NCBI GenBank assembly: GCA_900551015.1
Contig: URUI01000013.1
Span: forward strand, 1 to 36,816
From: an uncultured Collinsella sp.
GTDB taxonomy: Bacteria > Actinomycetota > Coriobacteriia > Coriobacteriales > Coriobacteriaceae
DNA: 36,816 bases
Direction of reading: 5' to 3'
Shown: in pieces, positions 1 to 7,895 of the stretch
How the letters are laid out: every line of letters starts with the position of its first letter
How positions within the stretch are numbered: position 1 is the first letter of the stretch
Made by a program: the position numbers and the translations under genes
The notes under the pieces: generated by a model
Database searches by the model: none
The model's input: the letters and a program-made list of their open reading frames with translations, nothing else
What the model was told of the DNA's origin: nothing

Positions 1-863
1 ATCTCCGGATTCATGTCTATCGACGCCGCGGCGTCGGGAACCCCGTGCTGCATGGCCTGCACCCCGGCCAGCACGTCGGCCGGCATCATGTGCACCGCCG
101 CGGCCGCGCCGACGGCGCAGAGCACGCCCCAGATCAGCACCTGCACCACGGCCACCGAAGCCACGCCGAGTATCTTGCCCAGCATCAGGTCGAAGGGCCG
201 CACCGACGACACCATCACCTCCAGCACGCGGCTGTTCTTCTCTTCGATGACCGACTGCATGACCATCGACCCGTAAATGAGCAGGAACATGTAGAGGATC
301 ATGCCCAGCACGAAGCCGACGCCGGTGGCGATGACCGACGACTTGGCCTGCGACTCCTCCTCCTGCGACTCGTCGTTGCGGAAGGTCTGCATGCCGACCG
401 TGGTCTTCACCTCCTGCAGAATCTGCGAGAGGTTCTCGATATTGTACGACTTGAGTTTTTCGGCCTCGATGATCTCTTCGAGCTGCCCCGTGATATTGCT
501 CTCGACCGTCAGCGACGACGACGAATTGACGTAAAGCTTCACGTTGTTGGGGTTGGTGAGGATGTCCGAGCCGATATAGAGCACGCCGAACTTGTCGGTC
601 AGCTCCTTACGGGCCGCTTCGGTCGAGAGGTCCGTAGTCTGGAAGACCAGCTCTTCGCCGCTCTGCAGCTTCGGAGCGACCAGCCCGCTCTCGTCGATGA
701 CGGCGATCTGCTTCTCGTCGCCGCGCGAATACTTCATGATGAGCATCGGGGCGAACATCAGGCCGATCATCAGCAGGGGCATGAGCAGCGTGGTGATGAT
801 GAAGGATTTTTTGCGGACGCGCTCGTTGAATTCGCGCCCTATGATAATGCTGACTTGTGACAT
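1..863 (-). CDS. ABC-2 type transporter permease (NatB-like), partial
   Basis: This reading frame opens with an ATG at 863 and stays open to the window edge, giving about 287 codons with the C-terminus missing. The protein starts MSQVSIIIGREFNERVRKK, has a first membrane segment at about residues 20-40, a long extracytoplasmic region, and a second hydrophobic stretch near residues 200-225 followed by the EEKNSR-VLEVMVSS motif typical of ABC-2 permeases of the ABC2_membrane_3 family. It lies 12 bases downstream of the ATPase at 876-1811, so the two form one exporter, probably of the Na+ or drug efflux NatAB type; the substrate cannot be read from the sequence. The protein character is Bacteroidales-like, unlike the rest of the window. 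Confident on family, low on substrate. Confidence 0.85.
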   Translation of the reverse strand, partial: MSQVSIIIGREFNERVRKKSFIITTLLMPLLMIGLMFAPMLIMKYSRGDEKQIAVIDESGLVAPKLQSGEELVFQTTDLSTEAARKELTDKFGVLYIGSDILTNPNNVKLYVNSSSSLTVESNITGQLEEIIEAEKLKSYNIENLSQILQEVKTTVGMQTFRNDESQEEESQAKSSVIATGVGFVLGMILYMFLLIYGSMVMQSVIEEKNSRVLEVMVSSVRPFDLMLGKILGVASVAVVQVLIWGVLCAVGAAAAVHMMPADVLAGVQAMQHGVPDAAASIDMNPE

Positions 864-875
864 GATCGTATCGTT

Positions 876-1811
876 TTAAAGGTTTCCGTTTACGGCGCGG
901 ATGAAAATATCGTTCATCGAGGGAATGATCTCCTGAAACGAGCGCAGTTCGACGGCGTCGTTCACCGCGGCGATCACTCCGCGCACCTCTTCGTCGCGCT
1001 CGACGTGCAGTTTGAGCGAGGTGTAGACCGCCTGCGCCTGCGAGCCTTCCAGAATTTCGCAACGGCCGTCGACGGCATTGCGCAGCGCCTGTTCGTCGCC
1101 GCGGTAGAACACTTCGAAGATGTTGCTTCCATGACGGCGGCGAATGTCGTCCACACGGCCCGAAAGGATATTGCGAGACTTGTTTATCAGCGTGATATGG
1201 TCGCAGATCTCCTCGACGGACGACATGTTGTGCGTCGAGAAGATGATCGTCGCCCCCTTGTCGCGCAGCGCCAGTATCTCGTCCTTCAGCAGGTTGGCGT
1301 TGATCGGGTCGAAACCCGAAAAAGGCTCGTCGAAGATCAGCAGTTCGGGTTCGTGCAGCACCGTGACGATGAACTGCACCTTCTGGGCCATGCCCTTCGA
1401 CAACTCCTCGATCTTTTTGTCCCACCAGTCCTGAATGCCGAACTTCACGAACCACTGCTTGAGCCGTACGACGGCCTCGCGGCGCGAAAGGCCCTTCAGC
1501 CGGGCGAAGAAGACGGCCTGTTCGCCGACCTTCATCTTCTTGTAAAGTCCGCGCTCCTCAGGCAGGTAGCCGATGCGGTAAACGTCCTCAGGCGAAATTT
1601 CGCGGCCGCCGAACATCACACGACCGCAGTCGGGCGCCGTAATGCGGTTGATGATGCGGATCAGGGTCGTCTTTCCGGCGCCGTTGGGACCGAGCAGCCC
1701 GTACACCTCGCCCTCGCGGATATGAAGGCTCACGTCGGCCACGGCGTCCTGCGCCTGGTCGCCGCGGCCGAAGCGCTTGGTGAGCCCGCGCGTCTCGAGC
1801 ATGTAACCCAT
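876..1811 (-). CDS. ABC transporter ATP-binding protein (NatA-like)
   Basis: ATPase subunit of the exporter whose permease follows 12 bases downstream. Walker A is GPNGAGKTT (about residues 40-48), the signature motif is LSKGMAQK, Walker B is LLIFDEPFSGFDP, and the H-loop is STHNMSS. A C-terminal ~80-residue extension follows, as in NatA-type drug/Na+ exporters. The phrases LPEERGLYKKMKV and FVKFGIQDWWDKK are characteristic, to my knowledge, of Bacteroidales homologues. The start at 1811 has AAAGGA about seven bases upstream; the in-frame ATG at 1802 (MLETRGLTKRFG) is an equally plausible start because family members begin there. It stands next to an actinobacterial gene block, so it is either foreign DNA or the product of a misjoined contig. 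Confidence 0.92.
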   Translation of the reverse strand: MGYMLETRGLTKRFGRGDQAQDAVADVSLHIREGEVYGLLGPNGAGKTTLIRIINRITAPDCGRVMFGGREISPEDVYRIGYLPEERGLYKKMKVGEQAVFFARLKGLSRREAVVRLKQWFVKFGIQDWWDKKIEELSKGMAQKVQFIVTVLHEPELLIFDEPFSGFDPINANLLKDEILALRDKGATIIFSTHNMSSVEEICDHITLINKSRNILSGRVDDIRRRHGSNIFEVFYRGDEQALRNAVDGRCEILEGSQAQAVYTSLKLHVERDEEVRGVIAAVNDAVELRSFQEIIPSMNDIFIRAVNGNL

Positions 1812-1832
1812 GGGTTTATCCTTTCTCTTCCG

Positions 1833-1865
1833 GGCGCGCGGGCCGAGTCGCCGTGCCCGCGCGCC
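1833..1865. repeat. 11-bp GC-only inverted repeat
   Basis: Arms 1833-1843 (GGCGCGCGGGC) and 1855-1865 (GCCCGCGCGCC) are perfectly complementary with an 11-base loop. It lies just upstream of the ABC ATPase start, so on the minus strand it would be in that gene's leader. There is no adjacent T-run, so it is not a standard terminator. It may be a 5' UTR structure or the end of whichever sequence was joined here. Confidence 0.6.
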
Positions 1866-2022
1866 TTACCTTTCGGGTTCACCATCCATGGTGGGGCGCG
1901 TTTCTAACGAAGCCGTAACGGCCGTTGGGCTCTTTTGGCGCCAACCCTTCTCGACCCGCACATCATGATTAATTTGCTTAAGGCAACAACTTTCCCGATA
2001 GATGTAATCACCGAATCAAAAC

Positions 2023-2079
2023 GTGTACATCAGCCATCAAAGATGCCGAAAACTGTCATATTTGGAGGCTGATGTACAC
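2023..2079. repeat. 13-bp perfect inverted repeat with 31-bp spacer upstream of the phosphatidyltransferase
   Basis: The left arm 2023-2035 is GTGTACATCAGCC and the right arm 2067-2079 is its exact reverse complement, separated by 31 bases. The arms are too far apart and lack a T-tract, so a simple terminator is unlikely. Options are a two-site operator, a small mobile-element terminus, or a dispersed palindrome. Confidence 0.65.
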
Positions 2080-2207
2080 AAATGCAGAATCCCGCACAAC
2101 CCAGTAGCATCCTCCATATGTCTGGACTCTCTATGCTTACGCTGGATAGACATCGCCGGAACGGGTATAGTAGCGAAAGTTTTGTCGTTAACCAGCGGGG
2201 GAGTCCT

Positions 2208-2912
2208 GTGGGCATCAAAAAGAAGATCAAAAAGGAGCTTATCGGCACTTCCGATTACCCGTCGAATAAGATCTTTACGATCTCCAATTTCATCACCTTT
2301 ACGCGCCTGATCCTCACCCTGGTATTTCTGTACCTGTTTGTGACGGATAACAACCGCGTCATCGCCATCGTTATCTACGCCGTTGCCGCCTCTACCGACT
2401 GGATGGACGGTCAGATCGCCCGCATGACCAAGACGGTCTCGTGGCTCGGCAAGGTCATGGATCCCATCTGCGACCGTGCGCTGCTGTTCACCGGCGTACT
2501 TGGGCTGGTGGTCCGCGGAGAGCTGCCCATCTGGGTCTGCGTGCTCATTATTGGCCGCGACATCTATCTGGGCATCGGCACGCTTATCGTGCGTCATTAT
2601 CACCGTCGCCCCATCGATGTCGTCTTTCCCGGAAAGATTGCCACTGCACTGCTCATGACCGGCTTCTCGCTCATGCTGCTCGGGTTCCCCGTTATTGACG
2701 GCCTGCATCTTTTACCTTCAACCCTTACGGCCTTCCCGGGCCTCAACGGAAGCTCGGTGCCCCTCGGCATCTTCTTTGTGTACGGCGGCGTGATCTTCTC
2801 CATGCTCACGGCTGTCATCTATTCCATTAAGGGCGGAGTGGCCATTAAACAGGCTCTCGCGCATCCCGAGGACGAGGACATCGACTTTCTGAACCCCGAA
2901 ATCGAAGACTGA
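2208..2912 (+). CDS. CDP-alcohol phosphatidyltransferase family protein (PgsA-like)
   Basis: Integral membrane enzyme that exchanges CMP on CDP-diacylglycerol (or a related CDP-alcohol) for an alcohol head group. The complete CDP-alcohol phosphatidyltransferase motif is present: D64, D67-G68, A71-R72, G81, D85, D89 in exact family spacing. About six hydrophobic segments follow, and the C-terminus is acidic. I place the start at the GTG at 2208 because GGGGGAG lies four to five bases upstream and the N-terminus then begins VGIKKKIKKEL; an upstream ATG at 2082 has no such support. A second pgsA lies at 23120-23758, so this copy may make a different lipid. Mycobacteria likewise carry a second gene (pgsA2) beside their FHA/MerR genes. 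Confidence 0.88.
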   Translation: MGIKKKIKKELIGTSDYPSNKIFTISNFITFTRLILTLVFLYLFVTDNNRVIAIVIYAVAASTDWMDGQIARMTKTVSWLGKVMDPICDRALLFTGVLGLVVRGELPIWVCVLIIGRDIYLGIGTLIVRHYHRRPIDVVFPGKIATALLMTGFSLMLLGFPVIDGLHLLPSTLTAFPGLNGSSVPLGIFFVYGGVIFSMLTAVIYSIKGGVAIKQALAHPEDEDIDFLNPEIED

Positions 2913-2978
2913 TTCGTTGGGGTATGATTACGTACGGTTCATTATTTGCGGCACGTCCGCGATAAGTTAGGGGTTGTC

Positions 2979-3413
2979 ATGGACAACATGGTTAACAATA
3001 TGCCTCACAATGATAAGACTGCTGACGCTACCTGCGTATTCCGCGTGCCTTCAAGCGACGTCACCGTTCCCGACCTCATGGCCAACGTGCGCATCACCGC
3101 CCCCGTTCTGTCCATCGTCAAGGGTCCGCAGACTGGTGCCGCCTTTGAGCTCGAGGACGACGTGACCACCATCGGCCGCGATCCTGCGAACGGCATCTTC
3201 CTCAATGACATGACCGTTTCGCGTAGCCACGCGCGCATTATTCGCGAGGGCCTCGGCGCTCGCATCGAGGATCTGGGTTCGCTCAATGGCACCTGGGTCG
3301 ACGGTGCCATCGTCAACGCGGCCCCGCTGCACGACGGTTCTTCCGTCCAGATCGGTACGTTTACGCTCATCTACCACGAGAGCACGCCGGAGCGCATCGA
3401 AACCGGTGAGTAG
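2979..3413 (+). CDS. FHA domain protein, GarA/OdhI-like
   Basis: A 144-residue cytoplasmic protein with one C-terminal forkhead-associated domain that binds phosphothreonine. Canonical FHA residues are visible: G66-R67, S81-R82 with H84, and N103-G104 in the LGSLNGTWV segment. A short N-terminal tail contains a DATCVFR motif with Thr18, aligning with the ETTSVFR phosphorylation motif of mycobacterial GarA. There the phosphorylated tail folds onto the FHA domain and switches control of 2-oxoglutarate metabolism. The start at 2979 has AGGGG six bases upstream. The stop is three bases before the MerR gene, so the two are co-transcribed. Its partner enzymes are not in the window. Confidence 0.88.
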   Translation: MDNMVNNMPHNDKTADATCVFRVPSSDVTVPDLMANVRITAPVLSIVKGPQTGAAFELEDDVTTIGRDPANGIFLNDMTVSRSHARIIREGLGARIEDLGSLNGTWVDGAIVNAAPLHDGSSVQIGTFTLIYHESTPERIETGE

Positions 3414-3416
3414 GGC

Positions 3417-4295
3417 ATGGCCGAACGCAACTATCTGAGTATCGGCCAAGTCGTCAACCTACTTCGAGGCGCATACCCCGATCTTTCGAACTCAAAAATT
3501 AGATTTCTAGAAGATGAGGGGCTCATTACCCCTCATCGTACGCCTAAGGGATACCGTCAGTACTCCAAGGAGGACGTTGATCGCCTGGAGGTCATTCTGC
3601 ACCTGCAGAAGACTCGCTACATGCCGCTCAACGTGATTAAGCAGCGCTTGGAAAACGCCACGGACCTGTCAACGCTCGCCTACGAGGTGGGCTTACTGTC
3701 CGATGTTCCGCTCAAGACGGAGCCCAAGGAGACTAAACAAAAGCTGCATCCCATCGAGACCATTCCCGATATGCTGGGCGTCGAGATCTCGTTTATCCGC
3801 TCGCTCGCCGAGAACGACCTCATTCGCATCATCAAGAGTCCGCAGAACCGTGAGCTCGTCGATGGTCGCGATTTTCCGATCATCCGCTACTGCTCCGAGC
3901 TGTCACGCTTCCATATCGAGCCGCGCAACCTGCGTCAGTACGTGTCTTCCGCCAACCGCGAGTCCTCGATGTTTGAGCAGGTGCTCGTGAGCATGCTCGG
4001 AATGGATACCTCCGATGACGAGCGCGACGCCAAGCTCGAGCGTGCGTTTAAGAAGCTTCACGACCTCACCGAGGGTGTGCATACGGCACTGCTCAAGAAC
4101 CGCGTTTTTGAGTCGCTCAACGCCGTGGTCGAGGATGCCGACATCGATGCACTCGATGAAGAAATCGCTCGCTCCGAGTCCACCAAGGCCAAAAACGAAG
4201 AAACTGCCGCGCCGGCTTCACACGAGGATTCTCTCGTAAAGCCGCTCAAGGTTGTCGCCCCTTCGCAATCCGACACTGTCACCGCGGGCAAATAA
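3417..4295 (+). CDS. MerR-family transcriptional regulator, FtsR-like
   Basis: A 292-residue protein with an N-terminal MerR winged helix (about residues 6-75: YLSIGQVVNLL, KIRFLEDEGLI, GYRQYSKEDVDRLEVI). It is followed by a linker and a second region (about 115-190) unlike short metal-sensing MerR proteins, and the Cys-rich metal loop is absent. The pairing FHA protein then long MerR protein matches the actinobacterial garA-ftsR order, where FtsR activates cell-division genes. That function here is inference from position and length. The C-terminal ~50 residues are acidic and low in complexity. It begins three bases after the FHA stop, so translation is probably coupled. Confidence 0.85.
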   Translation: MAERNYLSIGQVVNLLRGAYPDLSNSKIRFLEDEGLITPHRTPKGYRQYSKEDVDRLEVILHLQKTRYMPLNVIKQRLENATDLSTLAYEVGLLSDVPLKTEPKETKQKLHPIETIPDMLGVEISFIRSLAENDLIRIIKSPQNRELVDGRDFPIIRYCSELSRFHIEPRNLRQYVSSANRESSMFEQVLVSMLGMDTSDDERDAKLERAFKKLHDLTEGVHTALLKNRVFESLNAVVEDADIDALDEEIARSESTKAKNEETAAPASHEDSLVKPLKVVAPSQSDTVTAGK

Positions 4296-4335
4296 CAGCT
4301 ACCGCTTATCCGGCAACCCATTGAAAGGTCATGCA

Positions 4336-4866
4336 ATGTACGACTTCGAATCTCAAATCGTCGACATCCCCGACTATCCCGAGCCCGGAGTCATCTTCAA
4401 AGACATTACGCCGCTCTTTGGCAATCCCGAGGCGCTCAAAGCCATGACCGATGCCCTCGCCGAGCACTTTGCCGGCATGGGGATCACCAAGGTCGTGGGT
4501 CCCGAGGCCCGTGGCTTTATGGTTGGCGTACCGGTGGCTGTGGCCCTTGGTGCCGGCTTTGTTCCCGCACGTAAACCGGGCAAGCTACCCCGCAAGACGG
4601 TGAGCCAGAGCTATGAGCTCGAATACGGCACCGACTCTATCGAGATCCATGCCGATGCCATTACCTCTAAAGATACCGTGTTGATTCTGGACGACTTGGT
4701 CGCGACGGGCGGAACCGTCGAGGCAACAGGTAAACTGGTGCGAGATATGGGCGCAAAGCTTGTGGGCTACGGGTGTATCCTTGAGCTTGCGTTTCTCAAC
4801 CCGCGCGAGAAGCTCACGCCGACTGACGACGATGTTGAGCTCTTTAGCCTGGTGACGGTGGACTAG
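4336..4866 (+). CDS. apt: adenine phosphoribosyltransferase
   Basis: Purine salvage enzyme joining adenine and PRPP to give AMP. The 176-residue length is standard. The PRPP-binding motif VLILDDLVATGGT is at residues 115-127 and the adenine-site region PGVIFKDITPL at about 17-27; the GPEARGF loop is also present. I use the ATG at 4336 because AAAGGT lies six bases upstream and the protein then begins MYDFESQIVDIPDYP. The in-frame extension to 4252 overlaps the MerR gene and is not needed. It is the fourth gene of the plus-strand run. Confidence 0.96.
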   Translation: MYDFESQIVDIPDYPEPGVIFKDITPLFGNPEALKAMTDALAEHFAGMGITKVVGPEARGFMVGVPVAVALGAGFVPARKPGKLPRKTVSQSYELEYGTDSIEIHADAITSKDTVLILDDLVATGGTVEATGKLVRDMGAKLVGYGCILELAFLNPREKLTPTDDDVELFSLVTVD

Positions 4867-4898
4867 CCGTTACCCTTAGTTACTGGAAAGGAAGCTAC

Positions 4899-6014
4899 AT
4901 GCGCACAGCAAACACGCACAAAAACATGGCACGCTGCGCTGCTACGGCAACCCTCGCTTGTGTTTTGGGCTTGGGCCTCGCGGCTCCTGCCTACGCCGAT
5001 ACCGCATCCGACCTTGCCGCTGCTCGTACGAAACTCGAGCAGATCGGCACCCAAACCCAGCAGATTTACGATGAGCTCGCCACGCAGACGCAGGCGCTCG
5101 ATCAGACTGCCGGCGAGATCACGCAAAAGCAGCAGGAGATCGCCGATGGTCAGGCCAAGCTCTCGACCTATGTCGCCGGCGAGTACAAAACCGGCGGTCT
5201 GAGCCTGCTTCAGGTTTTGACGGGTGTCGATGATCTGAGCGATATGCTCAACCGTCTGTTCTACTACGGCAAAGTTTCCGATAAGCAGGCTCAGACCATT
5301 CAAGAGGTAAAGGAGCTTAAGCAGCAGCTCACCGATAAGCAGGCCGAGCAGGAGAAGAACGTCGCCACCACGCAAAAGAAGGTCGACGAGCTTAACGCCC
5401 AGCAGGCTGAAGCCCAGAACGTCGTAAATTCCCTGGATTCGCAGCTGCAGGCCGAGCTTGCCGCCGAGGCCGAGGCCAATGCCGCGCTGCAGGCCGGCAT
5501 CAACGCTAGCACCGCCGAGAAGGCCACGGTGAGCAACGACACCGCCGGTACGAGCGAGAACACCAACAAGGGTGGCGGTACGACCAACGACGGCGGCGGA
5601 AACACGCCCGCGCCCGCTCCCACTCCGCAGCCCCCGACGCCCGCTCCGGCTCCGGCTCCGACGCCTTCCGCACCGAGCCAGTCCGTTGACGGCGGTTCCG
5701 TTGTTTCGCGTGCCTATAGCAAGCTCGGATACGCTTACTCTTGGGGTGGCATTGGGCCGAACAGCTTTGACTGCTCCGGTTTTGTAAGCTATTGCCTCAC
5801 GGGACGCTACTGCCGTCTGGGCACCACGGTCGACTTCATGGGTTGGACCCGTGTGTCCGATCCGCAACCCGGCGATGTTGTGGTTAACTCCTACCATACC
5901 GGCATCTATATCGGTAATGGTCAGATGATCCATGCTTCCGACTACAAAACGGGCGTCATCATCAGTTCCGTCGCAGCCGGTATGAACAACAACTACATTT
6001 TCGTGCGCTACTAA
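4899..6014 (+). CDS. secreted NlpC/P60 peptidoglycan hydrolase with coiled-coil N-domain
   Basis: A 371-residue exported cell-wall hydrolase. A signal peptide (residues 1 to about 34, ending near AAPAYA-DT) is followed by a long Gln/Ala/Glu-rich coiled coil (about 37-200), a Ser/Thr/Gly linker, and a Pro/Ala-rich spacer (about 230-260). The NlpC/P60 catalytic domain is C-terminal. The cysteine nucleophile C292 sits in DCSGF, with histidines H333 (YHTGIYIG) and H345 (MIHAS). The layout matches RipA/CwlO-type D,L-endopeptidases that cut peptide stems and are held inactive by the coiled coil; the exact bond cut is inferred. The AAAGGAAG ribosome site lies just upstream of the ATG. A terminator follows at 6039. 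Confidence 0.94.
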   Translation: MRTANTHKNMARCAATATLACVLGLGLAAPAYADTASDLAAARTKLEQIGTQTQQIYDELATQTQALDQTAGEITQKQQEIADGQAKLSTYVAGEYKTGGLSLLQVLTGVDDLSDMLNRLFYYGKVSDKQAQTIQEVKELKQQLTDKQAEQEKNVATTQKKVDELNAQQAEAQNVVNSLDSQLQAELAAEAEANAALQAGINASTAEKATVSNDTAGTSENTNKGGGTTNDGGGNTPAPAPTPQPPTPAPAPAPTPSAPSQSVDGGSVVSRAYSKLGYAYSWGGIGPNSFDCSGFVSYCLTGRYCRLGTTVDFMGWTRVSDPQPGDVVVNSYHTGIYIGNGQMIHASDYKTGVIISSVAAGMNNNYIFVRY

Positions 6015-6038
6015 GTCACTCTGTATAGCGAACGAAGG

Positions 6039-6079
6039 TGAACCTCGTGGCCTTTGAGCTGCGAGGTTCATTTATTTAT
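6039..6079 (+). terminator. Rho-independent terminator after the NlpC/P60 gene
   Basis: TGAACCTCG at 6039-6047 pairs perfectly with CGAGGTTCA at 6062-6070 around a 14-base loop, followed by the T-rich TTTATTTAT. It ends the plus-strand run that begins at 2208. Confidence 0.8.
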
Positions 6080-6132
6080 GACCGTGCTCCATACATGATC
6101 CTAATGTGCTAGTTTTCAATACTAGATGCACG

Positions 6133-6160
6133 CTTCATCGGTGAGCAATATAGCTATAAT
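6133..6160 (+). promoter_or_regulatory. Candidate promoter of the DegV gene
   Basis: A perfect -10 hexamer TATAAT lies at 6155-6160, 29 bases before the start codon at 6190. The -35 region is weak (CTTCAT at 6133-6138, 16-base spacer). The gene follows a terminator, so it needs its own promoter. Confidence 0.6.
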
Positions 6161-6189
6161 GATTGAGAAGCATATAGAAAGGACCCTCT

Positions 6190-7056
6190 ATGAGCTGGGC
6201 ACTTATCTCCGATTCAAGCTGTAACCTCCGCGATTGGCAACCGACCGCGCCCCATACCACCTTTGCATTTGCGCCCCTCAAAATTCGAGTGGGGGAGCGC
6301 GAGTTCGTCGATGACCTCACGCTCGACGTTCACGAACTCAATTGCGCCGTGCAGGCGGAGTCGAGCGCTTCTTCGAGCGCCTGTCCGAGCGTAGGCGAGT
6401 GGACCGAACTCTTTAGGCTTGCCGACAAGACGATTTGTATGCCCATCTCTGAGGGCGTGTCGGGCAGCTACAACGCGGCAGCCACGGCTCGCGATATGGT
6501 TCTTGCCGAGGAGCCCAATCGTCAGATTCACCTGGTTAATTCGCGGGCAGCAGGCGGCAAGATGGACCTGATCTTCTTGCTGTTTGATCGTTATCTTGCA
6601 AGCAACCCGGATGTCTCTTTCGAGGACGCTTGCGCATATTTCGATAGCCTTGAGCAGAACAGCAAAATCCTCTTCAGCTTGTGCAATTACGAAAACCTCG
6701 CCAAAGCCGGACGTATTCCTAAGGCAGCCGGCGTCATTGCCAACAAGCTTAATATTCGCATTTTGGGCACGGCGAGTGAGGCCGGTAAAATCGAACTCGT
6801 CGGGCACACGCGTGGCGAAAAGAAGATGCTAAACAAGATCATCGACACCATGGAAGCCGAGGGTTTTACGGGCGGCGAGGTCGTCATCGACCATGTCGAG
6901 AATGAGGCAGGGGCCCAGGCACTTGCCAGCCGCATTTTGGAGCGCTGGCCCGGCTCCAAGACCATCATCATGCCCTGCAACGGCCTGGACTCCTATTACG
7001 CCGAGATGCACGGCCTCATCATCGGCTACGGCATGGGCGTAGCTTCGGGCCAATAA
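6190..7056 (+). CDS. DegV family fatty-acid-binding protein
   Basis: A 288-residue soluble protein of the DegV family, whose members bind a long-chain fatty acid in a two-domain cleft and, as FakB, present it to the kinase FakA. The N-terminus has the family pattern ALISDSSCNL, and the middle has MPISEGVSGSYNAA (about residues 91-104), which fits the phosphate/carboxylate-binding Thr/Ser-Gly region. NYENLAKAGRIPK matches the conserved L(x)KGGRI-type segment. No FakA kinase is in the window, so which fatty-acid kinase it serves is unknown. AAAGGA is seven to eight bases before the ATG. It is monocistronic, bounded by the promoter at 6155 and the terminator at 7077. Confidence 0.92.
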   Translation: MSWALISDSSCNLRDWQPTAPHTTFAFAPLKIRVGEREFVDDLTLDVHELNCAVQAESSASSSACPSVGEWTELFRLADKTICMPISEGVSGSYNAAATARDMVLAEEPNRQIHLVNSRAAGGKMDLIFLLFDRYLASNPDVSFEDACAYFDSLEQNSKILFSLCNYENLAKAGRIPKAAGVIANKLNIRILGTASEAGKIELVGHTRGEKKMLNKIIDTMEAEGFTGGEVVIDHVENEAGAQALASRILERWPGSKTIIMPCNGLDSYYAEMHGLIIGYGMGVASGQ

Positions 7057-7076
7057 AGTCCAACCAAGCAAAAATA

Positions 7077-7120
7077 CGGGCGGGACAAAGCGACAGATGG
7101 CTCTTTGTCCCGCCCGTTTT
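7077..7120. terminator. Strong bidirectional terminator between convergent genes
   Basis: A perfect 14-bp stem (7077-7090 with 7103-7116) and a 12-base loop, followed by TTTT on the plus strand and preceded by an A-run (7071-7074) that gives a T-tract on the minus strand. It can end both the DegV gene (+) and the DUF1836 gene (-). Confidence 0.92.
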
Positions 7121-7129
7121 ATACGACGG

Positions 7130-7741
7130 CTAGCTATTAAACCCGTTGAACTTGAGATAGCTCATCAGGTACGCCTTCGAAACGAAGGATGAAACCGCAC
7201 TGCGCACAAGCAGCGACTCACGCGTTACCTGATGCGCCGTATCGGGAACCGGCGTCTGCTCGACGGAAAACGCCGAACGAATCGATGCCTCGAGCTGATC
7301 GACCACATAATCGAAGGCCGTCGGGGCATCGTAGCTCAAACGCTGAATGTTAAAGAGTGCCTGCACCGCAGCAATAGGTAACACCTGCTTAAAGAGGCAG
7401 ATAGCGATCAGGCGGGCAATCTGCTCGCGGCCATATTGCTTTTTGACCGGAGCAGGCACCAGGCCGACCTTCACGTAGTTATTGATCATCGATGGCGTAA
7501 TGACAGGGTGCTCAACGCAAATGGACAGCGGCTCCATCCACAGCGCAACATACTCAATGACCTGGTCGCGGTAGAGCGTCACATTGGGCAACTGGTTATA
7601 GCGCGGCAGACTCAACGTATTGAGTTTACGCACGATATCGGACTGAATGAATGCATCGGGTAGCACCGTGGGCTGAATATCCTCAGGCTTAATACTGACC
7701 GACGAATCGGACATCGGAATAACGTGTTTAACGTGGTTCAT
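7130..7741 (-). CDS. DUF1836 domain protein (putative HTH regulator, YkrK-like)
   Basis: A 203-residue protein matching DUF1836. The hallmark segment VITPSMINNYVKVGLVPAPVK, followed by YGREQIARLIAICLFKQVLPI (about residues 85-130), resembles a MerR-like winged helix that binds DNA. I place the start at 7741 because GGAGG lies seven bases upstream (GGAGGACCTTTATG); a longer frame to 7903 lacks a ribosome site and would run through the trxB terminator. The target is unknown, and no metal or ligand site is evident. It has its own leader and the convergent terminator at 7077, so it is a single-gene unit. Confidence 0.82.
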   Translation of the reverse strand: MNHVKHVIPMSDSSVSIKPEDIQPTVLPDAFIQSDIVRKLNTLSLPRYNQLPNVTLYRDQVIEYVALWMEPLSICVEHPVITPSMINNYVKVGLVPAPVKKQYGREQIARLIAICLFKQVLPIAAVQALFNIQRLSYDAPTAFDYVVDQLEASIRSAFSVEQTPVPDTAHQVTRESLLVRSAVSSFVSKAYLMSYLKFNGFNS

Positions 7742-7812
7742 AAAGGTCCTCCGTTCATTTTCTATATTGTATTCTAGGTTATCTAGTTTTGCATACCACA
7801 TAGCCGGCAAGT

Positions 7813-7855
7813 AAAAGTGGTTGGACAACACATTGATGCATCGTCCAACCACTTT
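7813..7855 (-). terminator. Terminator downstream of trxB
   Basis: AAAGTGGTTGGAC (7814-7826) pairs perfectly with 7843-7855 around a 16-base loop. Read on the minus strand the stem ends in TTTTAC. It lies 41 bases after the trxB stop. Confidence 0.82.
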
Positions 7856-7895
7856 GTGTAAAGATAGCAACCTTACATAAGATATATTATCGTAC

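Larger units (their letters stand above)
1812..2207. other. 396-bp gene-free region; probable junction between foreign and Collinsella-like DNA
   Basis: No convincing gene lies here. Going left to right it holds a GC-rich hairpin (1833-1865), plain sequence, a 13-bp perfect inverted repeat (2023-2079), a TATAGT hexamer at 2166-2171 that could be a -10 for the following gene, and the strong Shine-Dalgarno GGGGGAG before the GTG at 2208. Base composition falls from very GC-rich (1830-1870) to AT-richer (1960-2100). The change from Bacteroidales-type to actinobacterial genes must happen in or beside this interval, but I cannot place the exact base. Confidence 0.6.

Noticed and set aside
1866..2017. 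Open minus-strand frame ending at 1866, possibly a gene tail
   Set aside because: It is only about 50 codons between stops with no start or recognisable sequence; it may be a remnant at the suspected junction but cannot be supported as a gene.
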